Source: Chanos chanos (lineage: Eukaryota; Chordata; Actinopteri; Gonorynchiformes; Chanidae). From it: DNA of 64,000 bases. The notes beneath the pieces were generated by a model. The model did not search any database and was not told the origin of the DNA. It saw only the letters and a program-made list of their open reading frames with translations. The stretch's first letter is position 1. Each line of letters starts with the position of its first letter. Where the stretch lies: positions 56,523,326-56,587,325 of the forward strand of contig NC_044497.1 in assembly GCF_902362185.1 (NCBI RefSeq), in the 5' to 3' direction. This document shows, piece after piece, positions 25,498-35,146 of the stretch. Both the position numbers and the translations under genes were made by a program.

Positions 25498-26215
25498 ACC
25501 AACACACACACTCTGCCACCACAGGTAAATCACTGTCCTACACAAATTGGTATGTTGTTTGTTTGATATGTGTTACACTCAGTCCTGTTCGAATTTTAGT
25601 AACTTTACTGGAAAAGGACACAAGGCGAAGGAGTTATGTGACAGGAAGGAGTTTTGGAACAGGGCCCAGTCACTGAGCTGTTTATTTACCCTTGGTCTGA
25701 ATGTGACAGGCGCTTTCCTTATTTACTGACAGTGAGATAATCCAGACGGAGTGTTGAGCCTTGCAGGCAGTGTGTGTTAATCTGACCTCTGTAACCTCTC
25801 CTTGGCCTGATCCTGGGTCAGCGTTTATATCTCTCTGTGAATGTATTTGCTATGACAGTGTTGTGTGGAACAGCCTTTCAGCTTTTCAGCCTCTGTCCTC
25901 TTCACAGTGAGAACAAACCCAAAAACGGAGGAATCTGTGTGGCCAATCACACGTCCCCCATCGACGTCATCATCCTGGCCAGCGACGGCTGCTATGCAAT
26001 GGTATGAGATTTTCGTGTTTGCGAGTGTGTGTGTGTGTGTGTGTGTGTGTGCGCATGTGCGTGTATGCATGCATACGTGTGCATGTGTGTGTGTGCATCC
26101 GTGTTCTGTGCAGGTTGTTTAAAGGACACAATCTTATCCATGCTTATGGGACAGGCCGACACAGCAGTTTTGCCCGTTCATGCAGTTCTGCAGGGATGTC
26201 ATCATGTTGTGTGTC

Positions 26216-26257
<42 letters not shown>

Positions 26258-29200
26258 TCAGGTAGGTCAGGTGCACGGTGGACTGATGGGGGTCATTCAG
26301 AGATCCATGGTTAAGGCCTGTCCTCACATCTGGTTTGAGCGCTCTGAGGTCAAAGACCGCCATCTAGTGGCCAAACGGTAATCCTGCAGGCACTCTTCCA
26401 CTGTTTTGGTTTTTTTGCTGAAACTGTTATCCATGTTAACCTGGGAAACAGAGTGAAGTAGAGTTTAAGATCAGTGCATGGTGAGGGCCAATCACAGTTG
26501 CCTTGACATGACTGACACCTTTTCCCTCCTATCTCTGTAGGCTGAGTGACCACGTCGCCGACCAAACCAAACTGCCCATCCTCATTTTCCCAGAGGGTGA
26601 GTGTGTCTCAGATCAAAGCAACTGGCCACAGAGCCAAGGGAACTGGCCACAGAGCCAGGGGAACTGGCCACAGAGCCAGGGGAACTGGCCGCAGAGCCAA
26701 GGGAACTGGCCGCAGAGCCAGGGGAACTGGCCACAGAGCCAGGGGAACTGGCCACAGAGCCAGGGGAACTGGCCACAGAGCCAGGGGAACTGGCCACAGA
26801 GCCAGGGGAACTGGCCGCAGAGCCAGGGGAACTGACCGCTGCTGAACTGGGTTAAAAGGGGAAATGAGTCCCATGTCTGTTCCGTGCTTGTTGCAGACTG
26901 GATTTAATGGTTCCAGTAAAAAAAGAGGCTTAGCTGTGTCTGAGTCGTGAGTGGTGATCATGTCATGAGTGTGTGTTTGCATTGCAGTGCGTGTGTTTGC
27001 GTGGTGTCTGTGTGTTGTTGCGGTCAGCGTGCGTTTGCGTGACGTGTGTGAATCAGCTGAACACCGTGGTGTGGTCTCTCACAGGTACCTGTATAAATAA
27101 CACCTCCGTCATGATGTTTAAGAAGGGCAGCTTCGAGATCGGCTGTACAGTCTACCCTGTGGCCATTAAGGTCAGTGAAGTCTGCTCCCCCTTCACTTCT
27201 CCTCTCTTCTTCTCTCTCTCCTTCTCTGTCTTCTTCTCCCTCTTCTTCTCTCTCTTCTCTCTCTCCTCTCTCTCCTTCTCTCTCTTCTTCTCTCTCTTCT
27301 CCTCTCTCCTCCTCTCTCTTCTCTCTCTCTTCTTCTTTCTCTCTTTCTCTCTCTCCTTCTCTCTCTTCTTCTCTCTCTTCTCTCTCTTCTTCTCTCTCTC
27401 CTTCTCTCTCCTCTCTTCTTCTCTCTCTTCTCTCTCTTCTTCTCTCTCTCCTTTTCTCACTTCCTCTCTCTTCTTCTCTCTCTTCTTCTCTCTTCTTCTT
27501 CTCGCTCTTTCTCTCCTCTACTTTTCTTCCTCAGTTATCACTGCTTGCTTAATACTGATGTGTGTGTGTGTGTGTGTGTTTGTTTGTGTGTGTGTGTGTA
27601 GTATGATCCTCGATTTGGAGATGCCTTCTGGAACAGCAGTAAGTTCGGCATGGTCAACTACCTGCTCCACATGATGAGCAGCTGGGCCATCGTCTGCAGT
27701 GTGTGGTACCTTCCCCCTATGAGGAGAGAGGTGAGAACACGCACACACACTCACATACTCACACACATATACACACAAACACACACCCCAACAAACGCTC
27801 CTACTCACACGAACACACACACACACCAACAAACACACTTACTCACACACTTATACACACAAACACACACCCTGACAAACACACTTACTCGATCAAATAC
27901 ACACACACACCCTGACAAACACACTTACTCGATCAAATACACACACACACACACCGACAAACACACACACACCCTGACAAACACACATACTTATACATGC
28001 ACATGCACACACGCACACACACACACAGAGATGTTTACACATTTGCTGGTCTCCCTGTCTTTCTGGATGGAATGTGTGTGTAGGAGGATGAGGATGCTGT
28101 GCAGTTTGCGAACAGGGTCAAGGCGGCCATCGCCAGGAAGGGAGGGCTGGTGGACTTGTTATGGTAAGTTCCTCCCCGGGAGTGACGCACACGCACACAC
28201 ACACACACGCACACACACAACCACATATACAAACATGTATTACACACACGTACACAAACACACAACCACATATACAAACATGTATTACACACACGCACAC
28301 ACAGATGCACACACACGTACACAAACACACAACCACATATACAAACAGACACACAAACACATATAACATACACATACACAAACACACAACCACATATACA
28401 AACAGACACACAAACACGTATAACACACACATACACAAACACACAACCGCATATACAGACAGGTATTACACACACGCACACACAGACGCACACACACGTA
28501 CACAAACACACAACCACATATACAAACAGACACACAAACACATATAACATACACATACACAAACACACAACCACATATACAAACAGACACACAAACACGT
28601 ATAACACACACATACACAAACACACAACCACACATACAGACAGGTATTACACACACGCACACACACGTACACAAACACACAACCACATATACAAACATGT
28701 ATTACACACACGTACACAAACACACAACCACATATACAAACATGTATTACACACACGTACACAAACACACAACCGCATATACAGACAGGTATTACACACA
28801 CGCACACACAGACGCACACACACGTACAGAAACACACAACCACATATACAAACAGACACACAAACACGTATTACACACAGGTACAAAAACACACAACCAC
28901 ATATACAAACACCTATAACACACACGTACACAAACACACAACCACATATACAAACACCTACACAAACAGACATAAGCTGTTTTTGACATATGCACTATCA
29001 GGTTTGCATTTTGTCCAAAGTTGCCCTTTCACACGTGTAGCACACAACAGGAGACTGTTAGTGTCAGACGCGTTCCCAGCCACTCCAGACACACCTGGGT
29101 AGAGCATACAGGAAGCAGGACATGACAAAAAATAACTCTGCGAAAATCGCAGTGTTTTGTTTACAACACATCGAAAAAGGCGGACGAGGCTACCGACTTT

Positions 29201-30006
29201 TGTCTGACGATTTCAGCGTCGACCCCTACTGACAGAATCTCGTCAGACATTTTCCTTGGTGTCTACATGTAAACGACTCTTCTTCTTCACCCTCGGATGT
29301 TTGCATTCCTCAGGTTTCGCGCCAGTCGCATGTTAGAAACCGCATCAACACGCCCACTTGCTCACTGTGCATACTCCAGAGTATAATCCGCTCTGTTCAC
29401 ACATGGACCCAGACGGAGAGAAAATGGAGTTTGTACTAGGGGGCTGGTAGAATAAAGTCCGTTTAGAATCCGAGTCGGCTGATTCAGACATTTATTTTAG
29501 GGTTGCAGTGCATGTGCGAAAGGGGCTGTACAAACACGTATTACAAACACAAACACACAACCATGTATGCAAACTCGTATGCACACACATGTACAAACAC
29601 ATCAACAAATACACAACCATGTATGCACACACAAGTACAAACACATATACACAAACAGGTATACGCACACATGTACAAACACATACACAAACAGGTATAC
29701 ACACATGCATGTACAAACACAACACTGCAGTGTGCTGTGTTCTCGTAGCACCCCTGTTTATTATGTAGACATGGAACACACGCGGCTGAGATCTGAGATC
29801 TTAACACACACTATTATGTCGTGTACTTAACTTCACTGTGTGGTGCGTTGATGTTCGTGTTAAAATCGTATGGCGTGTGTGTGTTCTCCTGCAGGGACGG
29901 CGGTCTGAAACGGGAGAAGGTGAAGGACGTGTTTAAGGAGGAGCAGCAGAGGCTCTACAGTAAAGTGTTAGTGGGGGGGGGCAGTGAGGACCGCAGTCGC
30001 TCCTGA
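20456..30006 (+). CDS. gpat4: Glycerol-3-phosphate acyltransferase 4 (GPAT4/AGPAT6)
   Basis: Twelve coding exons: 20456-20623, 22655-22724, 23092-23380, 24804-24878, 24960-25049, 25908-26001, 26262-26377, 26541-26596, 27085-27170, 27602-27730, 28084-28163 and 29895-30006. They total 1365 nt, giving 454 residues; from memory human GPAT4 has 456. Phases agree at every junction. The product transfers an acyl-CoA chain to the sn-1 position of glycerol-3-phosphate at the ER and lipid droplets, the first step of glycerolipid synthesis. Acyltransferase block I NHTSPID is in exon 6, block II GVIQRSMVKACPHIWFER in exon 7, block III FPEGT at the exon 8/9 junction, and block IV VYPVAIKY at the exon 9/10 junction. 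The N-terminus has a hydrophobic segment (ITLLLVFIIVPAIFGLSFGI), and a second lies in exon 4. The C-terminus SEDRSRS matches GPAT4 rather than GPAT3. Introns 3 and 5 contain duplicated splice junctions. Confidence 0.97.
20623..22654. other. gpat4 intron 1 (between coding exons 1 and 2)
   Basis: The intron holds short GT runs, a G/C-alternating tract at 21110-21196, a CT-rich patch near 22321 and a polypyrimidine stretch before the acceptor at 22654. A short TTTG/TTTGT repeat lies at 21955-22015. No gene was recognised. Confidence 0.7.
21110..21196. repeat. Alternating purine-pyrimidine tract (GT)n/(GC)n
   Basis: About 85 bp of strictly alternating purine and pyrimidine, with three CGCGCG-type blocks separated by (GT)n. 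This composition is the classic Z-DNA-forming type. Confidence 0.85.
22798..23087. repeat. CT/TGTC polypyrimidine tract before gpat4 exon 3
   Basis: About 290 bp of CTCT, TGTCTCTC and related words end directly at the acceptor TGATCAG of exon 3 (23092). ORFs on either strand are low complexity. Confidence 0.95.
23381..24146. other. gpat4 intron 3, unique part
   Basis: This is unique-looking intron sequence before the two minisatellites of the same intron. Nothing coding was recognised. Confidence 0.6.
24147..24382. repeat. 34-bp minisatellite, about 7 copies, gpat4 intron 3
   Basis: Tandem units of 34 bp carry the words GAGTTGCCATTGTTGTGAGG and ATAGGGTTCGTG. The first unit is diverged and the rest are nearly identical. 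The minus strand gives an ORF of repeated NGNSTRT-type words in three frames, which is an artefact. Confidence 0.95.
24392..24803 (+). repeat. Splice-acceptor minisatellite of gpat4 exon 4 (37/39-bp units)
   Basis: Ten upstream copies of the word GTGACGTTGGCCT, each preceded by a TCTTTAG-type acceptor, begin at 24429, 24466, 24503, 24542, 24579, 24616, 24653, 24690, 24729 and 24766. The genuine exon start follows at 24804/24805. The units therefore contain a pyrimidine-rich 3' splice site plus the first 14 nt of exon 4. Units are 37 bp, with three of 39 bp. A few copies read TTTAGAG and one reads GTGACTTTGG. Only the last copy continues into the true exon (TTCACAGGGGTTGG). Confidence 0.95.
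25006..25520 (+). repeat. Duplicated exon 5 end plus donor within CA-rich gpat4 intron 5
   Basis: The last 44 nt of exon 5 (25006-25049) together with the donor GTAAGTCACC and the following CA-rich intron recur 289 bp downstream at 25295-25338. There are only two differences inside the 44 nt. Further matching words (TTTACCTAAACACAATCTAC) at about 25123 and 25408 show that the whole block was duplicated in tandem. The copy lacks a convincing acceptor. Confidence 0.93.
26012..26100. repeat. GT-rich microsatellite, gpat4 intron 6
   Basis: (GT)n mixed with GC and GCAT words lies shortly after the donor of exon 6. Confidence 0.85.
26220..26261 (+). promoter_or_regulatory. TG17-T5 tract at the acceptor of gpat4 exon 7
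   Basis: Seventeen TG units (26220-26253) and five T (26254-26258) run directly into CAG and exon 7 at 26262. The polypyrimidine tract is therefore short and preceded by a UG repeat, the same layout as the CFTR TGm-Tn acceptor. Confidence 0.85.
26618..26840. repeat. 20-bp minisatellite, about 11 copies, gpat4 intron 8
   Basis: Tandem copies of GGAACTGGCCACAGAGCCAG, with A/G variation at two sites, start about 20 bp after the donor of exon 8. Both strands stay open because the unit lacks stop codons; this is not coding evidence. Confidence 0.96.
27190..27601. repeat. CT/TCTTC polypyrimidine tract and TG tract before gpat4 exon 10
   Basis: About 345 bp of TCTTCTCTCTC-type sequence is followed by (TG)n at 27559-27599, which ends in the acceptor TGTGTAG of exon 10. 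The segment is strongly homopurine/homopyrimidine. Confidence 0.94.
27741..28028. repeat. CA-rich minisatellite, gpat4 intron 10
   Basis: (CA)n is interspersed with longer repeated words such as CCTGACAAACACACTTACTC and GATCAAATAC. Confidence 0.9.
28175..28975. repeat. CA-rich minisatellite array, gpat4 intron 11
   Basis: About 800 bp of tandem units built from ACACAACCACATATACAAAC and either ATGTATTACACACACG or AGACACACAAACAC, roughly 40-50 bp each. They give long Cys/Val-rich ORFs on the minus strand, which I treat as artefacts. Confidence 0.95.
28976..29520. other. gpat4 intron 11, unique part
   Basis: Unique sequence lies between two related CA-rich arrays. No exon or classifiable element was seen. 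Confidence 0.55.
29530..29722. repeat. CA-rich minisatellite, second block of gpat4 intron 11
   Basis: Tandem words ACAAACACATACACAAACAG and GTATGCACACAC are related in style to the block at 28175-28975. Confidence 0.9.
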
Positions 30007-30680
30007 GAGGGGGGGGCGGGGTGCATCTGACAGGTGTCTGACACCCCAGGACCAGTAGACACACGCTCAGGACTGGAGCACAGAGACGCTGCCATGGACG
30101 AAGCGTGTTGGGGCTTTTTTCGTTTTTGGGTTTGTTTGTTTTTTTCCTCTCTGGCCTGTGGTGTTGACTGGGCCTCTGCTGACAGACAGAACTGATCACA
30201 CACCAGTGACACAAACTGGTCTGAAACACTGGAATACAGGTTCCTCAGGAGCGTTGGCACATTTTGCACGTCTGATGCAGTTACGCGCATTTCCTCAGAG
30301 ACCTGACCATCCAAGCAAATGTTACGTCTCATCTGATGGATGGATATCTCTTTTTTTGTTTTGTTTTTTCTTTGATTCTGTTACAACTCCTGAGACTGAC
30401 ATATTTTATGTTTCTGTTAATGCATGTTTTTGGTGCAAGGGAAAAAAGAAAAGAAAAAGAGAAGAGAAGAAGAAGAAGAGTTTGGGGTGATTATTTAAAA
30501 CGCTGAAGGAGAAACGGAGAAAAGCGGAGTTGAACTCGGCTGTTGAGGTTTTTTTTTGTGACGTTTGCCAGAGGAGTGGCGTTCAGTGAGGATGTAGCAG
30601 CTATGGCTCGATGTTTGCCTCTCCTGTGTGCTTTTCTTTCTTTTTTTTTTTTTTTTTAAATAAAACACTCATGTTTTCTT
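30007..30680 (+). other. gpat4 3' UTR with poly(A) signal
   Basis: An untranslated tail follows the stop at 30004-30006. AATAAA at 30659-30664, just after a T-run, is the best candidate poly(A) signal. Confidence 0.65.
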
Positions 30681-31094
30681 TTTAACACATTCTCGTGTGA
30701 ACAGTCTCTCACTCTCACAAGTGCTAGAAACGTGATTTTTATGAACTGAATTCTGGAAACAATTCCGACTTTTAATTTGACACTTAAGGGTTTAACGCTA
30801 TGACAAATACCCTGTTTGGTCCACACTTTGGTTTCTGGTTTGGAGGTCCAAGTTTCAACACTGTGGGGGGAAAAAACGAAATGACAGATGTCGGTTTTCT
30901 TTTGAGGTCTTTGAGCTCTGGCTCCTTGTTTTCACTCATCTTTTACAAAAAAAAACCAATCTGATCGATAACCTAACAGAAATGATCTCATACATTAAAG
31001 ATGTTTTTATTGTTCATGTTAAAGTTCATCCTTTGACATTCACGTTGTTTGTTTGGCTCTTTTCCCTGCATAAACACTCATTTTAAATACTTTA

Positions 31095-32065
31095 CAGTCC
31101 CACCACACTAACCCCCTACAGACTCTGGGATCAGTCCCACATTAAAGCCCTACAGACTCTCTGGGATCAGTCCCACACTAACCCCCTACAGACTCTCTGG
31201 GATCAGTCCCACACTAACACCCTACAGACTCTCTGGGATCAGTCCCGCACTAACCCCCTACAGACTCTCTGGGATCAGTCCCACACTAACACCCTACAGA
31301 CTCTGGGATCAGTCCCACATTAAAGCCCTACAGACTCTCTGGGATCAGTCCCACACTAACACCCTACAGACTCTCTGGGATCAGTCCCACCACATTAAAG
31401 CCCTACAGACTCTCTGGGATCAGTCCCACACTAACCCCCTACAGACTCTCTGGGATCAGTCCCACACTAACCCCCTACAGACTCTCTGGGATCAGTCCCA
31501 CACTAACACCCTACAGACTCTCTGGGATCAGTCCCACACCAAACCCCTACAGACTCTCTGGGATCAGTCCCACACTAACCCCCTACAGACTCTCTGGGAT
31601 CAGTCCCACCACATTAAAGCCCTACAGACTCTCTGGGATCAGTCCCACCACATTAAAGCCCTACAGACTCTCTGGGATCAGTCCCACACTAACACCCTAC
31701 AGACTCTCTGGGATCAGTCCCACACTAACACCCTACAGACTCTGGGATCAGTCCCACATTAAAGCCCTACAGACTCTCTGGGATCAGTCCCACCACATTA
31801 AACCCCTACAGACTCTCTGGGATCAGTCCCACACTAACCCCCTACAGACTCTCTGGGATCAGTCCCACACTAACCCCCTACAGACTCTCTGGGATCAGTC
31901 CCACCACATTAAACCCCTACAGACTCTCTGGGATCAGTCCCACACTAACACCCTACAGACTCTGGGATCAGTCCCACATTAAAGCCCTACAGACTCTCTG
32001 GGATCAGTCCCACATTAAAGCCCTACAGACTCTCTGGGATCAGTCCCACATTAAATCCCTACAGA
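31095..32065. repeat. 36-bp minisatellite, about 27 copies, intergenic
   Basis: Units carry the words CCTACAGACTCTCTGGGATC and AGTCCCACACTAAC. A variant end reads CATTAAAGC or CACATTAAAGC, and short units lack one CT. The array lies between the gpat4 poly(A) site and pdlim2. Confidence 0.97.
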
Positions 32066-33552
32066 TTCTACATCTTACTGCTCCAGGTCCCAGCACCTCA
32101 TCATACTCGTTCTCACTGTTCTCTGGGTCAGACCGGTAAGATGTCATGATCACATCACCGACACAAAATCTCTCCTCAGAATGTCTCTCAACACGTCATT
32201 TTGCAGTATGTGTGTGTGTGTGTGTGTGTGAGGAAACAAAATAAGTCCATGACACCATTAAACGCTATATAAACTTAAACACTGGTTAACGTCTGGTCAC
32301 TGAGATGACTTGTATGAAAAATCAGGTGAACAGTGTGACTCCCACGATGTAATCAGCTGTAAATGTAATGCCAGCTAGATCCATATGCCAAACAAAAAAT
32401 GTTCATATCTCCTTGAAACAGTAATGCAAACTTCTTAGTATACGGTTATGAATGAGAAAATGGTATGTGTGCGTTCATTAACCCTTGCCCACTGGAATTT
32501 CAGGGAGGGGTTTCTGTGTGTGCTTTACACAAACTCACGTAATAAACAGTTTGGCGTGAATGTAGAAACTGTTACATCACTACTGACTGACTGACACTTA
32601 ATGAGGACTTTGATCAAAAATCTACTCATCATGAATGTTAATATGGTCGACACCGTGCCGTGCGTCATTGCGCAGGTATGCAAGTCCTCTCGAGTTTTCA
32701 AACCCAGTGGAGCAGAGGTCAGAGTTCAGTCCCGGACAGCCGATGTCCTGATATGTGTTTTGTTCTCATCGCTTAGCCGCCTGCTGATTTTACCTGAGAC
32801 AAAGGTGTATGTGCTTTTCAGCCAATCAGAGACCAGATGGAGTTGAGCAGCAATACCTTGGCCCTCCAGGACTGGGTGTGGACAACCCCTGCAGTAGAGG
32901 TTCCAGTATTTAAGTGGTTCTCAAGACATAACTCACAGCCCTGCATCTGTGTGTTTTAACTCTTCATCAGTCAGTCGGTCGGTCAGTCAGACAATCAGTC
33001 AGTCAGTCAGAGGGTTGGTGATGAGCTGATCAGTAGAGTCGGATGTGCTAGTGCTGGACTGAAACAGAACTGGGCAGAAGAGGGGAGTCCTGATGAATCG
33101 ATCCAGGACCACTGCTCCACTCAAATCACACACTTCTGCAGCGCTGTGTTACACGTGTTATTATACAAACATTGATTTCACAGTATACCGTCCAAAACAT
33201 CGTCATAATCTATGGAGAGTCAGTTGCAGTTTACACTTTCCTAAGTCTACAACATGTTTTGACAGAAAGGCTGTCCAATCAGCAGGGAACATCTTGCACA
33301 GATGTGGCTGGGTGGTGTCCCTCCCCCCCAGCAGTGCCTCCATATCTGCACAGTGCAGGATGAGTGGAGAACATCAGTGAAGTCCGCTTTTAGAAACTGT
33401 ACATCACTTAACACGTGGTCTGAGTTCTCAAAATAATCACACAGGTCTTACACAGGTCGCTCACACACCAAGGGCAAGCATCACAGACTTCTGGTGTGTT
33501 CTTCTGAGGGGGGATCCTGTAGCTGGATCCCAGTGTAAACCCCCCCGTGCCA
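32066..33552. other. Intergenic and pdlim2 upstream region
   Basis: The region holds a short (TG)n at 32210-32231, a (CAGT)n-like patch near 32970-33010 and a TATTTAAG word near 32918. The pdlim2 promoter and 5' UTR should lie here, but no transcription start can be fixed. Confidence 0.5.
32650..32895. mobile_element. Possible degenerate non-autonomous DNA transposon
   Basis: The right end, with TTGGCCCTCCAGGACTGG and GGACAACCCCTGC, resembles the terminal repeat of a MITE-like element common in fish as I remember it. The left terminal repeat is too decayed to define. Confidence 0.3.
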
Positions 33553-35089
33553 ATGGCTTTTATAGTAAATCTGATTGGTCCGCCGCCGTGGGGGTTTCGT
33601 GTCCGTGGGGGGAGAGACTTCAGGGGGCCACTAACTATCTCTAAGGTAAGACCTTAGACCAGGTGTGCCGACATGCAGGACAGGCTGGGGGTTTATGTGT
33701 GGTTAAGTTGGAGTGACACTGATGGGAATACAGACAGTAAAGTCGAGTGAAAAGAGGGTGCAGGCAGGTGAACGCAGACAGTAAGGTTAACTGAGTGTGT
33801 TTTCATGTGAACGCAGACAGTAAGGTTGAGTTAACTGAGTGTGTTTTCATGTGAGTGCAGACAGTAAGGTTAACTGAGTGTGTTTGCAGGTGAATGCAGA
33901 AAGTAAAGTAAACTGAGTGTGTCTGTATGTGAATGCAGACAGTAAGGTTGAGTTAACTGAGTGTGTTCTCAGGTGAATGCAGACAGTAAGGTTGGGTTAA
34001 CTGAGTGTGTTCTCAGGTGAACGCAGACAGTAAGGTTGAGTTAACTGAGTGTGTTTGCAGGTGAATGCAGACAGTAAGGTTGAGTTAACTGAGTGTGTTT
34101 TCAGGTGAATGCAGACAGTAAGGTTGAGTTAACTGAGTGTGTTTTCAGGTGAACGCAGACAGTAAGGTTGAGTTAACTGAGTGTGTTTGCAGGTGAATGC
34201 AGACAGTAAGGTTGGGTTAACTGAGTGTGTTCTCAGGTGAACGCAGACAGTAAGGTTGAGTTAACTGAGTGTGTTTGCAGGTGAATGCAGACAGTAAGGT
34301 TGAGTTAACTGAGTGTGTTTGCAGGTGAATGCAGACAGTAAGGTTGAGTTAACTGAGTGTGTTCTCAGGTGAACGCAGACAGTAAGGTTGAGTTAACTGA
34401 GTGTGTTTGCAGGTGAATGCAGACAGCGAGGTTGAGTTAACTGAGTGTGTCTGCAGGTGAATGCAGACAGTAAGGTTGAGTTAACTGAGTGTGTTTGCAG
34501 GTGAATGCAGACAGTAAGGTTAACTGAGTGTGTTTTCAGGTGAACGCAGACAGTAAGGTTGAGTTAACTGAGTGTGTTTTCATGTGAATGCAGACAGTAA
34601 GGTTGAGTTAACTGAGTGTGTTTGCAGGTGAATGCAGACAGTAAGGTTAACTGAGTGTGTCTGCAGGTGAACGCAGACAGTAAGGCTGAGGTGGCAGGCT
34701 TGCAGATGGGTGACGTTATCATGGAGATCAATGGCGAGAGCGCTGTCAAGATGCTGAACGTGGAGGCTCAGGAGAAAATACGGCAATCCAGAGGTCAGCT
34801 TAGGCTTCTCATTGACAGGTGAGAGCTGTCCACACCCAGCTGCCTTTCATATTCCAGATTCCAACGTGTCTGTGATTACCATGACAAATGATAAACACAG
34901 TGGACATAGAGCGGCTGTAGGGTTAGTCCCTGTCACGCTACTGGTTACTGATTGATATTTGCACCTCGGTTTATCACTGTGTAAAGCTACAAAAAGGCCT
35001 GGATTTGGCCAATACAATAAACAATAAACAATAAACTGTGACTGGCCGAATCTGCTCCTACTAAGGGATATATTGTATCACTTTATGTG

Positions 35090-35146
<57 letters not shown>

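Noticed and set aside
28035-28867. Cys/Val-rich minus-strand ORFs
   Set aside because: They come from the CA-rich minisatellite of gpat4 intron 11 read on the GT strand.
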